Origin: DSPP01 sp964607165
GTDB taxonomy: Bacteria; Zixibacteria; MSB-5A5; DSPP01
Direction of reading: 5' to 3'
Assembly: GCA_964607165.1 (NCBI GenBank)
Contig: CAZSIT010000018.1
Span: forward strand, 1 to 46,705
DNA length: 46,705 nt
The position numbers were made by a program, and so were the translations under genes. Of this stretch, positions 32,722-40,787 are shown in pieces. The notes beneath the pieces were generated by a model. It worked only from the letters and a program-made list of their open reading frames with translations, had not been told where the DNA came from and did not search any database. Numbering within the stretch: the first letter of the stretch is position 1; every line of letters begins with the position of its first letter.

Positions 32722-33759
32722 TCAACGACCAATCTCCGCTCGAAGTAATTTGATAAATAAGTCAGTATCAAGAAAATAGTTTCGATATGCTCGTGTAAGG
32801 GCTTCGACAGAATCGACCGAAACGAGAACAACATCCTCAATATTGGGGGTGCGTCGTTTTTCTGCATCCGAATATGCAGTGTTTGCTTCTTCCAATTGTT
32901 TTCTTGAATAGCCCTTATAGTAAATTTTTCTATTGAGCAGGTCTAACCTTAAGAGAAAATATCGAGGGTCTTTGACTTCCAATTTCGGCGGGGCACCAAG
33001 TGCGGCAGTGTAACCCGAAAGGCGCATAGCAACTTTTAACTTTACGCTTAAGTCTCGCAATTCACTTTTCAATTGTCTCCTATCCTGCGGAGTATTTGGA
33101 ATAGGCGGGGTTTTCTCTTGAAGCGCAATTACGCTTCCCATCAATTCAAAAAACCGAAGCCACTCTTCCTTTCCTTGGCTGGATTTTAAGGACTGCATCG
33201 TGAACATATCGACCACTTCTACAGAGGTTGCCCATATGTGTTGAAGCTTGGAACGAAACTGCATTTCTATTTTCAAGTTATTGTAGGTGTTTTTTTTGTC
33301 GCTTTTATATTTATAAACGAGGTGAATAGCCCGATATCCAGATGTTTTCGGGTTTTGGATATAATCGGATATTTTATCTAATTTGTGTTTGATATAGCTT
33401 TCTTTATATTTTCCAACAAGCTTGTGAACACCCGCGACCGTATTAACTACTGCGCGACATCCGCCTATATCCTGTATTTTGGATAATTTTAATCCCCTAT
33501 CTCTAAACCGATTCAACTTAAGCTCAATAGCTGGTAATCGTTTAATACGCTGTGCTATGAGGCCGTCCGGGAAACCTATTTTTGTTTTTCGCCGAAGGCC
33601 GGTTTGAAATGTATTGAGTGGATAATGATGCGCAAACCTCCAATTGTTGACAATCTCTAACGCTCTTTCTTTTTCTTCGGGCGTTGCTTGTGGGTTAATT
33701 AAAATATCACCGGCGCTATCAACGTCGCTCCACCTATATTCCGGTTTTCTCCAAGCCAC
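32722..33759 (-). CDS. RelA/SpoT-domain (alarmone synthetase-like) protein
   Basis: 345 residues. The nucleotidyltransferase core spans about 40-200: LNTFQTGLRR, KIQDIGGCRAVV (95-105), NPKTSGYRAIHL with the base-stacking Tyr142, and IEMQFRSKLQHIWAT with catalytic-type Glu165. No HD hydrolase and no TGS/ACT domains are present, so it is a single-domain synthetase with an extra C-terminal region of about 140 residues. Such stand-alone RSH proteins make (p)ppGpp or, as toxSAS/CapRel proteins, act as toxins, some in phage defence; which applies here is unknown. A GTG at 33759 is the only reasonable start; a TAG lies in frame 15 bases upstream. An IS1595-type element sits only 15 bases before the start and has probably cut the gene from its promoter. 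Confidence 0.82.
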   Translation of the reverse strand: MAWRKPEYRWSDVDSAGDILINPQATPEEKERALEIVNNWRFAHHYPLNTFQTGLRRKTKIGFPDGLIAQRIKRLPAIELKLNRFRDRGLKLSKIQDIGGCRAVVNTVAGVHKLVGKYKESYIKHKLDKISDYIQNPKTSGYRAIHLVYKYKSDKKNTYNNLKIEMQFRSKLQHIWATSVEVVDMFTMQSLKSSQGKEEWLRFFELMGSVIALQEKTPPIPNTPQDRRQLKSELRDLSVKLKVAMRLSGYTAALGAPPKLEVKDPRYFLLRLDLLNRKIYYKGYSRKQLEEANTAYSDAEKRRTPNIEDVVLVSVDSVEALTRAYRNYFLDTDLFIKLLRAEIGR

Positions 33760-33766
33760 ACCAGAA

Positions 33767-34639
33767 TAAAACTAGGGTATAGTCGCATTCTAGCCACCTA
33801 TTTGAGATTTTTCCTTCATCCGTTTCATGAGTTTTTTCACCTGTTGTTCCAAAGATAATCGTCGCTGGTTGTAGCGCCACACATATTCAGCCAAGTAGAG
33901 GGGAAGCCGTTCCCGGCGGATACCTCCTTTGGCGGCTAAGCGCCGCTTGAGATAGCCCCAGAAACCTTCCAAGCCATTGATGTGATTGCCGCGTTGGTTG
34001 CTGAACTCTCCTTGGGCATGCTCCACCGACCGATGGATGTAGCCATTGGCTGCGACACCGGTGTAACTTTTCCAAGTATCGGAGCAGACGACCGAGCCCC
34101 GCTTCACCCGTCTGCGGATAAGGGGCAAAAGGGTCTGGGCTTCCACATCGGGCACCACCTGAGCCCACACCTGCCCGCCCCGGCAAAGAATTCCAAACAC
34201 TGGCGTTTTGACCGTTCCCCGACCGCGCTTCGTTCCCTGACGGCGCTGGTTGTAGCGCTTGTTCTTCCACGCTCCGCCCAAATAGGTCTCGTCCACCTCT
34301 ACCGTGCCCCGGAACACCGGTGGAACTTCCTGCGCCATGGCCTGCCGAACCAACAACAAAGCCCGTAGAACACGCTGGCGATGAAGCCCCGTCTCCCCAG
34401 AGATCGCCTGACTACTTAACCCCCGGATAAACCACCCCAAGAGCTGCCGCCACTGCCGGGAAGAAAGGTGCAGAGGCAGACGGCCCGGTCGCCAGTCGTA
34501 CCGACAACCAGAGCACCGCCGCTTTCCCCCTCGCAGAATCCAGTATTCGCCCCCATCACATCGAGGACATCTTAGCCGCTTTGCCATGCCACCAACATAC
34601 CCAATTGGGTGGCTGAAATGCGACTATACCCTAAAACTA
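33767..34639. mobile_element. Intact IS1595-family insertion sequence with 8-bp target duplication
   Basis: The element spans 33775-34631 (857 bp). Terminal inverted repeats of 24 bp match at 22 positions (33775-33798 and 34608-34631; both begin GGGTATAGTCGCATT). It is flanked on both sides by TAAAACTA (33767-33774 and 34632-34639), the 8-bp target duplication expected for IS1595 elements. The single transposase is whole, so the insertion looks recent. Confidence 0.95.
33790..34587 (-). CDS. IS1595-family transposase
   Basis: 265 residues. The N-terminal zinc ribbon has Cys7, Cys10, Cys25 and Cys28. A helix-turn-helix-like stretch follows (about 55-80). The ISXO2-like catalytic domain has VEVDETYLGG (Asp99), VVCSDTWKSYTG (Asp170) and HINGLEGFWGYLKRR (Asn204/Glu207). 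It cuts and joins the element ends. The stop codon lies inside the left inverted repeat, a compact layout usual for small IS elements. Confidence 0.95.
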   Translation of the reverse strand: MAKRLRCPRCDGGEYWILRGGKRRCSGCRYDWRPGRLPLHLSSRQWRQLLGWFIRGLSSQAISGETGLHRQRVLRALLLVRQAMAQEVPPVFRGTVEVDETYLGGAWKNKRYNQRRQGTKRGRGTVKTPVFGILCRGGQVWAQVVPDVEAQTLLPLIRRRVKRGSVVCSDTWKSYTGVAANGYIHRSVEHAQGEFSNQRGNHINGLEGFWGYLKRRLAAKGGIRRERLPLYLAEYVWRYNQRRLSLEQQVKKLMKRMKEKSQIGG

Positions 34640-34723
34640 AAGAGACAACTCCTTATCAAGAGGATAATTTGCCTCCTTAAGCCATTCAGGTCAAAATCCA
34701 TCACTACCGAGGGTTGCTGCCTT

Positions 34724-34751
34724 TTGACACCCGATTTTGAAATGCTATATT
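34724..34751 (+). promoter_or_regulatory. Promoter of gmd placed 10 nt before the start codon
   Basis: Consensus TTGACA (34724-34729), 16-base spacer, TATATT (34746-34751), then ten pyrimidine-rich bases to the ATG at 34762. There is no purine-rich ribosome site, so a leaderless transcript is predicted. Confidence 0.65.
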
Positions 34752-34761
34752 CCTTCGCCTT

Positions 34762-35733
34762 ATGCCCAAGGCGCTGATTACAGGCATTACCGGACAGGAT
34801 GGTTCGTATCTGGCGGATTTGCTTTTGTCCAAAGGATACGAGGTCTGGGGGATGGTGCGGCGGTCGTCCACCGAAACCTTCGAGCGCATCCTGCATATCC
34901 GCGATAAGTTAGAAATTCGCCAGGCGGATTTGTTAGACCAGCTTTCGCTTATCCATCTGATTGAAGAGGCCCAGCCGGATGAAATCTATAATTTTGCCGC
35001 GCAATCTTTCGTTCCCACTTCCTGGGAGCAGCCGGTTTTGACGGCGGAATTCGACGCCGTCGGCGTAACCCGCGTTTTAGAAGCTATTCGGCTGGTCAAT
35101 CCAAAAATCAAATTTTACCAGGCCTCCAGCTCGGAAATGTTCGGCAAGGTGCGCGAAGTGCCGCAGAAAGAGACTACCCCGTTTTATCCCCGTTCTCCTT
35201 ACGGGGTGGCGAAAGTGTATGGGCATTTTATCACCGTGAACTACCGCGAAAGCTACAACCTTTTTGCCGTATCGGGCATTTTGTTTAACCACGAGTCTCC
35301 GCGGCGGGGGTTGGAGTTTGTTACCCGCAAAGTGACCGATGGGGTGGCGCGTATCAAGTTAGCTCTTGCCGATAAACTGTTATTGGGAAATTTGGATGCC
35401 AAGCGGGATTGGGGCTTTGCGGGCGACTATATGGAAGTGGTTTGGCTGATGTTGCAGCAGCCGGAGCCGGTTGATTACGTCATTTCCTCCGGCCAGAACC
35501 ATTCCGTGCGGGATTTGGTCGAAATCGCCTTTTCATACGTAGGATTAGATTGGAAGAAGTATGTCCAAACCGATCCCCGTTTTGTCCGCCCGGCGGAAGT
35601 AGATGTTCTTCTGGGCGATTCGAGTTTAGCCCATAAAAAACTGGGCTGGAAACCAAAAACGTCTTTTGAACAGTTGGTAAAAATGATGGTCGATGCCGAT
35701 ATGAAGCGGCTCGGGTCTTTGGCTAAAAAGTGA
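34762..35733 (+). CDS. gmd: GDP-mannose 4,6-dehydratase
   Basis: 323 residues, short-chain dehydrogenase fold. GITGQDG (8-14) binds NADP, and SSSEMFG (122-128) and YGVAK (Tyr147, Lys151) form the active site. FNHESPRRGLEFVTRK and DWGFAGDYMEVVW are GMD hallmarks. It makes GDP-4-keto-6-deoxymannose, which the reductase two genes downstream can turn into GDP-rhamnose for surface polysaccharide. It heads the sugar-nucleotide unit. Confidence 0.94.
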   Translation: MPKALITGITGQDGSYLADLLLSKGYEVWGMVRRSSTETFERILHIRDKLEIRQADLLDQLSLIHLIEEAQPDEIYNFAAQSFVPTSWEQPVLTAEFDAVGVTRVLEAIRLVNPKIKFYQASSSEMFGKVREVPQKETTPFYPRSPYGVAKVYGHFITVNYRESYNLFAVSGILFNHESPRRGLEFVTRKVTDGVARIKLALADKLLLGNLDAKRDWGFAGDYMEVVWLMLQQPEPVDYVISSGQNHSVRDLVEIAFSYVGLDWKKYVQTDPRFVRPAEVDVLLGDSSLAHKKLGWKPKTSFEQLVKMMVDADMKRLGSLAKK

Positions 35734-35769
35734 ATGATGATTAAACCGGGAATTATTAAAGGAGGATTT

Positions 35770-36324
35770 GTGAGAAAGTTAATTAAGTTCGTCGGAACGG
35801 TAATGCTTTTTGCCTTCGCTCCAGTTGCTTGGGGGCAGGAAGCGGTGAAGCTGGGATACGTCGATTCCGACCGGATCCGGCAGGAATTCAAGGAGTTTTC
35901 CTCGGCCCAGACCAGGCTGGACGCGGAAATCTTGGACGCGCAAAAGCAGGATTCGATTTTGGCCTCGGAACTGGAAAAGCTGCAGGACGAGCTGACCAAG
36001 CAATCAGCGGTTTTGAGCGCGGCTAAAAAAGTGGAGAAGGAAAAAACTTTTGAAGCCAAACAGGCCGCCTATTTTCAGTTTCGCCAGGCGACTTTCGGGG
36101 CGGCGGGAAGATTGGAACAGCGCCAGCAAACACTTTCCCGTCCGATTCTGGACAAGGTGATGGCGGTAATTCAGAAAGTTTCCAAGGCGGAAGGCTACAC
36201 CTTTGTTTTTGCCGCGCAGAGCGTTGTCTATGCCAGGGAAGGAACCGACCTGACGGATAAAGTTTTGGCCGAGCTTGCCAAATCGGCCGCTCTTGGGGAT
36301 ACGACCGGGGTCAAAAAAAAGTAG
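35770..36324 (+). CDS. Skp/OmpH-family periplasmic chaperone
   Basis: 184 residues from the GTG at 35770, which follows AAAGGAGG. Signal peptide MRKLIKFVGTVMLFAFAPVAWG precedes QEAVKLGYVDSDRI, the family's first strand. A long coiled-coil (about 45-125, rich in Glu, Gln, Lys and Ala) forms the tentacles, and the tail VSKAEGYTFVFAAQSVVYA closes the trimer core. Skp carries unfolded outer-membrane proteins through the periplasm. It lies between gmd and the next reductase with short spacings, an unusual place that suggests one envelope operon. Confidence 0.85.
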   Translation: MRKLIKFVGTVMLFAFAPVAWGQEAVKLGYVDSDRIRQEFKEFSSAQTRLDAEILDAQKQDSILASELEKLQDELTKQSAVLSAAKKVEKEKTFEAKQAAYFQFRQATFGAAGRLEQRQQTLSRPILDKVMAVIQKVSKAEGYTFVFAAQSVVYAREGTDLTDKVLAELAKSAALGDTTGVKKK

Positions 36325-37299
36325 GTGGCCTCGTTTGATTACTTAATCACCGGTATCTCCGGTTTTGTCGGCTCGCACTTGGCGGAATATCTTTTGCCCA
36401 AAAATCTCTCGATAGCCGGAACCTATTTACTGGAAAAATCTTTGGAAAATTTGGGTGATTCCCAGGACCGGATGGAGCTTTTTCAATTGGACTTACGTGA
36501 GAAAGAAGGCATCCGAAGAGTTTTGAACGCCGCCCAGCCGAAGGCAATTTTCCATTTAGCGGCATTTTCCTCTGTCGGCCACTCTTTCCAACGGTCGGAA
36601 GAGACTTTGCTGAACAATTTCGTTTCCACTTTGAATTTATTGGAGACCGCGCGGGAAATGAGTGTTCCACCAAAGGTTTTGCTGGTTTCTTCCTCCGATA
36701 TTTTTGGAAAAGTAAGCCCCCGGCAACTTCCTCTGAAAGGAAACGAGCCCTGGGCGCCGCGCTCGCCTTATGCGGCCTCAAAAGGGGCTGCGGATTTAAT
36801 CGGGCAGGCCTATTTTCATTCTTTTCGATTGCCCGTTTATCGCGCCCTGGCTTTTAATCATACCGGCCCGCGGCAGGCTTTGGGTTTTGTTGTGCCGGAT
36901 TTGGCTTCTCAAATCGCGAAAATTGAGGCGGGCCTTGCCCCGCCCGTGCTGTCGGTTGGCAATCTCAAAGCCAAACGGGATTTTTCCGACGTGCGCGATA
37001 TTGTGCGCGGATACGAGCTGATTTTGAAAAAGGGAAAACCGGGAGAACTCTATACTTTTTGCTCCGGCAAATCCGTTGCTGTTGAGAAGGTCTTGAGAAT
37101 TTTTTTGAAAATGGCTAAAGTGAAAATCCGGGCTAAAAACGACCTTGCTAGGCAGCGGCCTTCCGACATTCCGGTTTTGAAGGGCGATTTTTCCAAAACC
37201 AAAAGGGAGCTGGGTTGGAAGCCGGCCATTAAGCTGGAAAAAACTTTGTCCGATACTCTGGAATACTGGCGGGAAAAAGTAAAAAATGAGGCGGTTTAG
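36325..37299 (+). CDS. NAD-dependent epimerase/dehydratase, probably GDP-6-deoxy-D-mannose reductase
   Basis: 324 residues of the extended short-chain dehydrogenase type. GISGFVG (10-16) binds the cofactor, and SSSDIFG (122-128) and YAASK (Tyr149, Lys153) are catalytic. Its near neighbour gmd, the FNHTGPRQALGFVVPDLA stretch and the RPSDIPVLKGD ending suggest Rmd, which reduces the GMD product to GDP-D-rhamnose. A GTG start abuts the stop of the Skp-like gene. GDP-fucose-type or dTDP-sugar chemistry is less likely but not excluded. Confidence 0.78.
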   Translation: MASFDYLITGISGFVGSHLAEYLLPKNLSIAGTYLLEKSLENLGDSQDRMELFQLDLREKEGIRRVLNAAQPKAIFHLAAFSSVGHSFQRSEETLLNNFVSTLNLLETAREMSVPPKVLLVSSSDIFGKVSPRQLPLKGNEPWAPRSPYAASKGAADLIGQAYFHSFRLPVYRALAFNHTGPRQALGFVVPDLASQIAKIEAGLAPPVLSVGNLKAKRDFSDVRDIVRGYELILKKGKPGELYTFCSGKSVAVEKVLRIFLKMAKVKIRAKNDLARQRPSDIPVLKGDFSKTKRELGWKPAIKLEKTLSDTLEYWREKVKNEAV

Positions 37300-37313
37300 G
37301 TCGGGATAGGGAA

Positions 37314-38615
37314 ATGGATTTAAAAGAAAAAATACAAAATAAAAAAGCGGTGGTGGCCATCATCGGGCAGGGATACGTAGGGCTGCCTTTGGCAGTCGCT
37401 TTTGCTTCGGTCGGATTTAAGACCTACGGATTGGATTACGACAAAAAGCGGGTGGCGCATATCAATCGGGGAATATCCGATATCGACGACGTTTCCAATG
37501 AGACTTTGCGTCCATTGGTTCTCTCGAAGACTTTAATGGCCACCGGCCGGTACGACATTCTCAAGAAGTCGGACTGCATTGCCATTTGCGTGCCCACTCC
37601 ACTTTCCAAGACCAAAGACCCGGACGTTTCCTACATTCTTTCGGCCGTCGAGGGGGTCAAAAAATATCTGCATCGGGACCAGCTGGTGGTTCTGGAATCG
37701 ACCACTTATCCCGGCACGACCTTTGAGTTGATTCTGCCCCTTTTGGAATCGACCGGACTCAAGGCGGGCAGCGATTTTTATCTCGCTTTCTCCCCCGAGC
37801 GGGTTGATCCCGGCAACTCGCTATATAACACCCGCAACACGCCGCGAATTGTGGGAGGAATCACACCGGCCTGCACGAAAGTGGCGACTTTGTTTTACGA
37901 ACAAATCGTCGAGCGGGCGGTGCCGGTCTCTTCCACGCAGTCGGCGGAGATGGTCAAACTTTTGGAAAATACTTTTCGTTCGGTGAATATCGGCCTGGTG
38001 AACGAAGTGGCTTTGATGTGCGACCGGCTGGGGATTGACGTCTGGGAAATCATAGACGCCGCCGCCACCAAGCCGTTCGGCTTTATGCCTTTTTATCCCG
38101 GCCCCGGTTTGGGGGGGCACTGCATTCCCATCGACCCGCATTACCTTTCCTGGAAGCTGAAATCGCTGAATTATTACGCCCGTTTTATCGAGCTGGCGGG
38201 GGACATCAACTCGCATATGCCGGAATACGTGGTCCTGCGCATCACCCGTGCCTTAAACGACCGACAAAAGTCTCTCAAAAGCTCTAAAATTTTGGTTATG
38301 GGCGTGGCTTACAAAAAGGACATTCAGGATGTGCGCGAATCCCCGTCTCTGGACGTGATAAAACTCTTAGACAAGGCCGGGGCAGTTGTGAGTTACAACG
38401 ACCCCCATGTTCCTAACGTTGAATTGGACGGATTTTCGCTTCGTTCCGTTGCCATAACGTTAGGCCGCGTTAAGAAAGCGGATGCCTGCATCATTTTGAC
38501 CAACCATTCCAGCTACGATTACCCCTGGCTGGCGGCCAATGCCCGCCTTATTGTCGATACCCGCAATGCAATGGGGAGTCTGGCGAAGAAGTTTAAAAAT
38601 ATCGTAAAATTGTAG
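37314..38615 (+). CDS. Nucleotide-sugar 6-dehydrogenase (UDP-GlcNAc/UDP-ManNAc type, WbpA-like)
   Basis: 433 residues. Rossmann motif GQGYVGLPLA (18-27), the CVPTPLSKTKDPD stretch, LLENTFRSVNIGLVNE with conserved Lys215 nearby, and the catalytic Cys270 in GPGLGGHCIPIDPHYL. The family oxidises C6 of a UDP-sugar to a uronic acid with two NAD+. Similarity is nearest to the WbpA/WecC group rather than UDP-glucose dehydrogenase, which is a judgement from memory. GGGATAGGG upstream supports the ATG. It ends the sugar-nucleotide unit. Confidence 0.88.
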   Translation: MDLKEKIQNKKAVVAIIGQGYVGLPLAVAFASVGFKTYGLDYDKKRVAHINRGISDIDDVSNETLRPLVLSKTLMATGRYDILKKSDCIAICVPTPLSKTKDPDVSYILSAVEGVKKYLHRDQLVVLESTTYPGTTFELILPLLESTGLKAGSDFYLAFSPERVDPGNSLYNTRNTPRIVGGITPACTKVATLFYEQIVERAVPVSSTQSAEMVKLLENTFRSVNIGLVNEVALMCDRLGIDVWEIIDAAATKPFGFMPFYPGPGLGGHCIPIDPHYLSWKLKSLNYYARFIELAGDINSHMPEYVVLRITRALNDRQKSLKSSKILVMGVAYKKDIQDVRESPSLDVIKLLDKAGAVVSYNDPHVPNVELDGFSLRSVAITLGRVKKADACIILTNHSSYDYPWLAANARLIVDTRNAMGSLAKKFKNIVKL

Positions 38616-38622
38616 AAAGGAG

Positions 38623-38650
38623 TTGACGATAATAAAAGAGGGCTTATATT
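38623..38650 (+). promoter_or_regulatory. Promoter of the Cys-rich gene placed 9 nt before the start codon
   Basis: TTGACG (38623-38628), 16-base spacer, TATATT (38645-38650), then AGAGAAGGT and the ATG at 38660. The predicted start of transcription would cut off most of the apparent ribosome site. Confidence 0.55.
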
Positions 38651-38659
38651 AGAGAAGGT

Positions 38660-38974
38660 ATGTCTAAGAAGAACCTGCTAATTTTGATGGTAGCTGTTTT
38701 CTGGTTGATTAACACCTCATTTTGCTTCTGCTGGGAAGAGGGTCTGGCTAAAACCATCTGGACGGATGCCGCTCCTTGTGCGAATTGCCCCTCCCATTCC
38801 TCCTCGGAAAGCCCTTCGGATGACTGCAGCCCTTGCTGCGGCAATCAGGTTTGTGCAATTGAAATTCCGGCAGAAATATCCAGTCTGCCGCCCCAAGGAA
38901 ATTTTGTCGTTGAAAGCTTGACGTTTTCCGACCAGTTGAATTTCTACTCCATTTACCACCCTCCCAAGGCCTAA
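38660..38974 (+). CDS. Small exported cysteine-rich protein of the metal-efflux locus
   Basis: 104 residues. A hydrophobic N-terminus (LLILMVAVFWLINTSFCFC) looks like a signal peptide. The following 45 residues contain eight cysteines in total with the two in the signal end: Cys22, 24, 40, 43, 56, 59, 60 and 65, including CANC and CSPCCGNQVC. The rest is hydrophilic. Placed at the head of an RND metal-efflux set, it may bind metal in the periplasm or sense it; the function is inferred from position. A strong terminator separates it from the adaptor gene. Confidence 0.7.
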   Translation: MSKKNLLILMVAVFWLINTSFCFCWEEGLAKTIWTDAAPCANCPSHSSSESPSDDCSPCCGNQVCAIEIPAEISSLPPQGNFVVESLTFSDQLNFYSIYHPPKA

Positions 38975-39001
38975 GCAGGCCAACCAATAAACGTTAATTG
39001 T

Positions 39002-39030
39002 GAGCGTTTAAGCAAAACGCTCGGTTTTTT
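39002..39030 (+). terminator. Intrinsic terminator between the Cys-rich gene and the adaptor gene
   Basis: GAGCGTTT (39002-39009) and AAACGCTC (39015-39022) with a five-base loop, GG, then six T. It may attenuate the downstream pump genes or mark a separate transcript. A further 7-bp inverted repeat CCAAAGC/GCTTTGG (39074-39094) lies just before the adaptor ribosome site. Confidence 0.8.
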
Positions 39031-39112
39031 GTTGCTGTTGTATAAAGTTGCTGTGATAGGAGCAGCTCTACTTCCAAAGCCTTTTATGCTTTGGACTTGA
39101 AAGGAGTTTGAA

Positions 39113-40780
39113 ATGTTAGATAAAAAAGTACTTGGCCTGATTGGCATCGTGGCCGTTGCCGTGGTTGCAACAATAGGTGTTATGAAATGGTTTGGTCGTT
39201 CGGACGATTCGACCGGGGAGGAGAAATCTGGCATAACCGCTCCGTTGAATCAGTCCAGTGCAGAAGCGGCCGACTGGTGCGTCGGACACCGCGTGCCGGA
39301 GTCGGAATGCACCAAATGCCATCCAAATCTGGTTGAGGCATTCAAAGCCAAAAATGACTGGTGCGCCGAGCATGGACTGCCGGAATCGCATTGCCGGGAA
39401 TGCAACCCGAACTTGAAATTTCCGCAAGAAGCCGCCGCATCCTCACGGGCCGATTGGTGCGCCGAGCACCGGGTGCCGGAGTCGGGGTGCACAAAATGCC
39501 ATCCAGCGTTGATTGAGGCATTCAAAGCCAAAAATGACTGGTGCGCGGAGCATGGGCTGCCGGAATCGCATTGCCGCCTATGCAATCCGAACCTGGTCTT
39601 TCCGCAGGAACCGTCTCCCACGAGTTCCATTCATTTGGATATGGATTCGGAAATTTCCGTGTTCTTTCCCAAAAACAAAACGGCCTGTGCCACCGATGGT
39701 GCCATTATCCAGTTTGCTTCCGCCAAAACGGCGGAGCGGGCCGGGCTGACCATCGAACCAGCCATCCCGGCGGACGCGGCTCCAGCCGTAGAAGCTCCTG
39801 CCGAAGTAATCTTTGACGAGACCCGAACCACGGCCATTACCAGCACGGTTCCCATCTTGGTTATCCGGTGGTTAGCTTCTCCAGGACAACCGGTCAAGAA
39901 AGGAGAGGTTATCGCCGAGGTGGAATCTCCTGAAATGGCCAATCTTAAAGCCGACTATCTGGAAAACCTGTCTAACTTTCTTGTCCGGGGGAAGGAACGA
40001 AAACGAAACGAGGAGTTGCGGCAGCAGGATATCGTGAGCGTGGCCGAGTTCGAGGCCAGCCTGGCGGCGGAACAGGCGGCCCGCGCCCAACTTACCCGGT
40101 CGGAGGGGCTTCTGGGCACCGCCGGATTGTCACCGGAAGAGCTCCAAACCGTTGAATCGGGGCAAAGTGTTTCTACTCGATTTGCTCTGAAGGCGCCGGG
40201 GCGCGGAATGTTGGTAAAGCGCCAAGCGGTGCTGGGAGAATTGCTGCCGGCGGGCACGCCGCTGGCTCTCATATCCGACCCAAACTCCATGTGGGTCGAG
40301 GCCCGCATGCGGGAGCAGGACTTAAAACGCATAAGGGTAGGGCAAAGGGTTGAGTTCAGCACCGATGTCCACGGGCAGGATCGGCATGTTGGCCGTGTGA
40401 TTTGGGCCGCCCAGTTTCTTGATCCGGTTACCCGCAGCGCGACCGTCAGGGTAAAAATGCAGCCTGCCGAAAAAACGCTGCATCCCGGAGAATTCGGGCG
40501 CGCACTCATATATACCCAGGGCGGAAAGTCAGGCGTTTTGGTTCCAATAGACGCGGTGCAATGGGAAGGATGTTGTAACGTTGTGTTCGTGGAGGAAGCC
40601 CAAGACCGCTACCGTCCCCGCAAAGTTCAAATTGAGCCGGCCGACCCGGAGCACTACCGGGTGACGGCTGGTTTGAAGCCGGGCGAACCGGTCGTAGTGA
40701 AGGGGAGCTATTTACTGAAGACGGAACTCAAGAAGGGAAGCATTGGCGCCGGCTGCTGTGCCCCCGAGCCGGCCTCGTGA
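39113..40780 (+). CDS. RND heavy-metal efflux adaptor (CusB/CzcB-like) with four Cys/His motifs
   Basis: 555 residues, longer than usual CusB. A membrane anchor (LGLIGIVAVAVVATIGVMKW, 7-26) leads to an N-terminal region with four copies of W-C-x2-H-x-[VL]-P-E-S-x-C-x2-C-[HN]-P, whose Trp residues are at about 55, 83, 115 and 143. Then come an HlyD barrel-sandwich (VLVIRWLASPGQPVKKGEVI), a coiled-coil hairpin (about 285-345) and a beta-barrel. It bridges pump and outer-membrane channel in the periplasm. The extra motifs look like metal-binding sites that could load the pump. AAAGGAG precedes the ATG, and the pump gene follows after seven bases. Confidence 0.88.
   Translation: MLDKKVLGLIGIVAVAVVATIGVMKWFGRSDDSTGEEKSGITAPLNQSSAEAADWCVGHRVPESECTKCHPNLVEAFKAKNDWCAEHGLPESHCRECNPNLKFPQEAAASSRADWCAEHRVPESGCTKCHPALIEAFKAKNDWCAEHGLPESHCRLCNPNLVFPQEPSPTSSIHLDMDSEISVFFPKNKTACATDGAIIQFASAKTAERAGLTIEPAIPADAAPAVEAPAEVIFDETRTTAITSTVPILVIRWLASPGQPVKKGEVIAEVESPEMANLKADYLENLSNFLVRGKERKRNEELRQQDIVSVAEFEASLAAEQAARAQLTRSEGLLGTAGLSPEELQTVESGQSVSTRFALKAPGRGMLVKRQAVLGELLPAGTPLALISDPNSMWVEARMREQDLKRIRVGQRVEFSTDVHGQDRHVGRVIWAAQFLDPVTRSATVRVKMQPAEKTLHPGEFGRALIYTQGGKSGVLVPIDAVQWEGCCNVVFVEEAQDRYRPRKVQIEPADPEHYRVTAGLKPGEPVVVKGSYLLKTELKKGSIGAGCCAPEPAS
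39272..39615. repeat. 180-bp internal duplication in the adaptor gene
   Basis: The stretch starting GAGGCATTCAAAGCCAAAAA recurs exactly 180 bp later (39335 and 39515), and the surrounding 60-codon block containing two Cys/His motifs is present twice at high nucleotide identity. The four-motif array therefore arose by in-frame duplication of a two-motif block. Confidence 0.85.
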
Positions 40781-40787
40781 GCGTGAC

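Noticed and set aside
33760..33774. RSH gene truncated at its 5' end by the IS
   Set aside because: A TAG in frame lies in the target duplication itself, so the frame could not have extended upstream even before insertion, and the N-terminus looks complete.
34762..38615. Biosynthetic gene cluster for a secondary metabolite
   Set aside because: The genes are sugar-nucleotide enzymes plus a Skp-like chaperone, which fits surface polysaccharide and envelope biogenesis; no synthase or tailoring genes are present.
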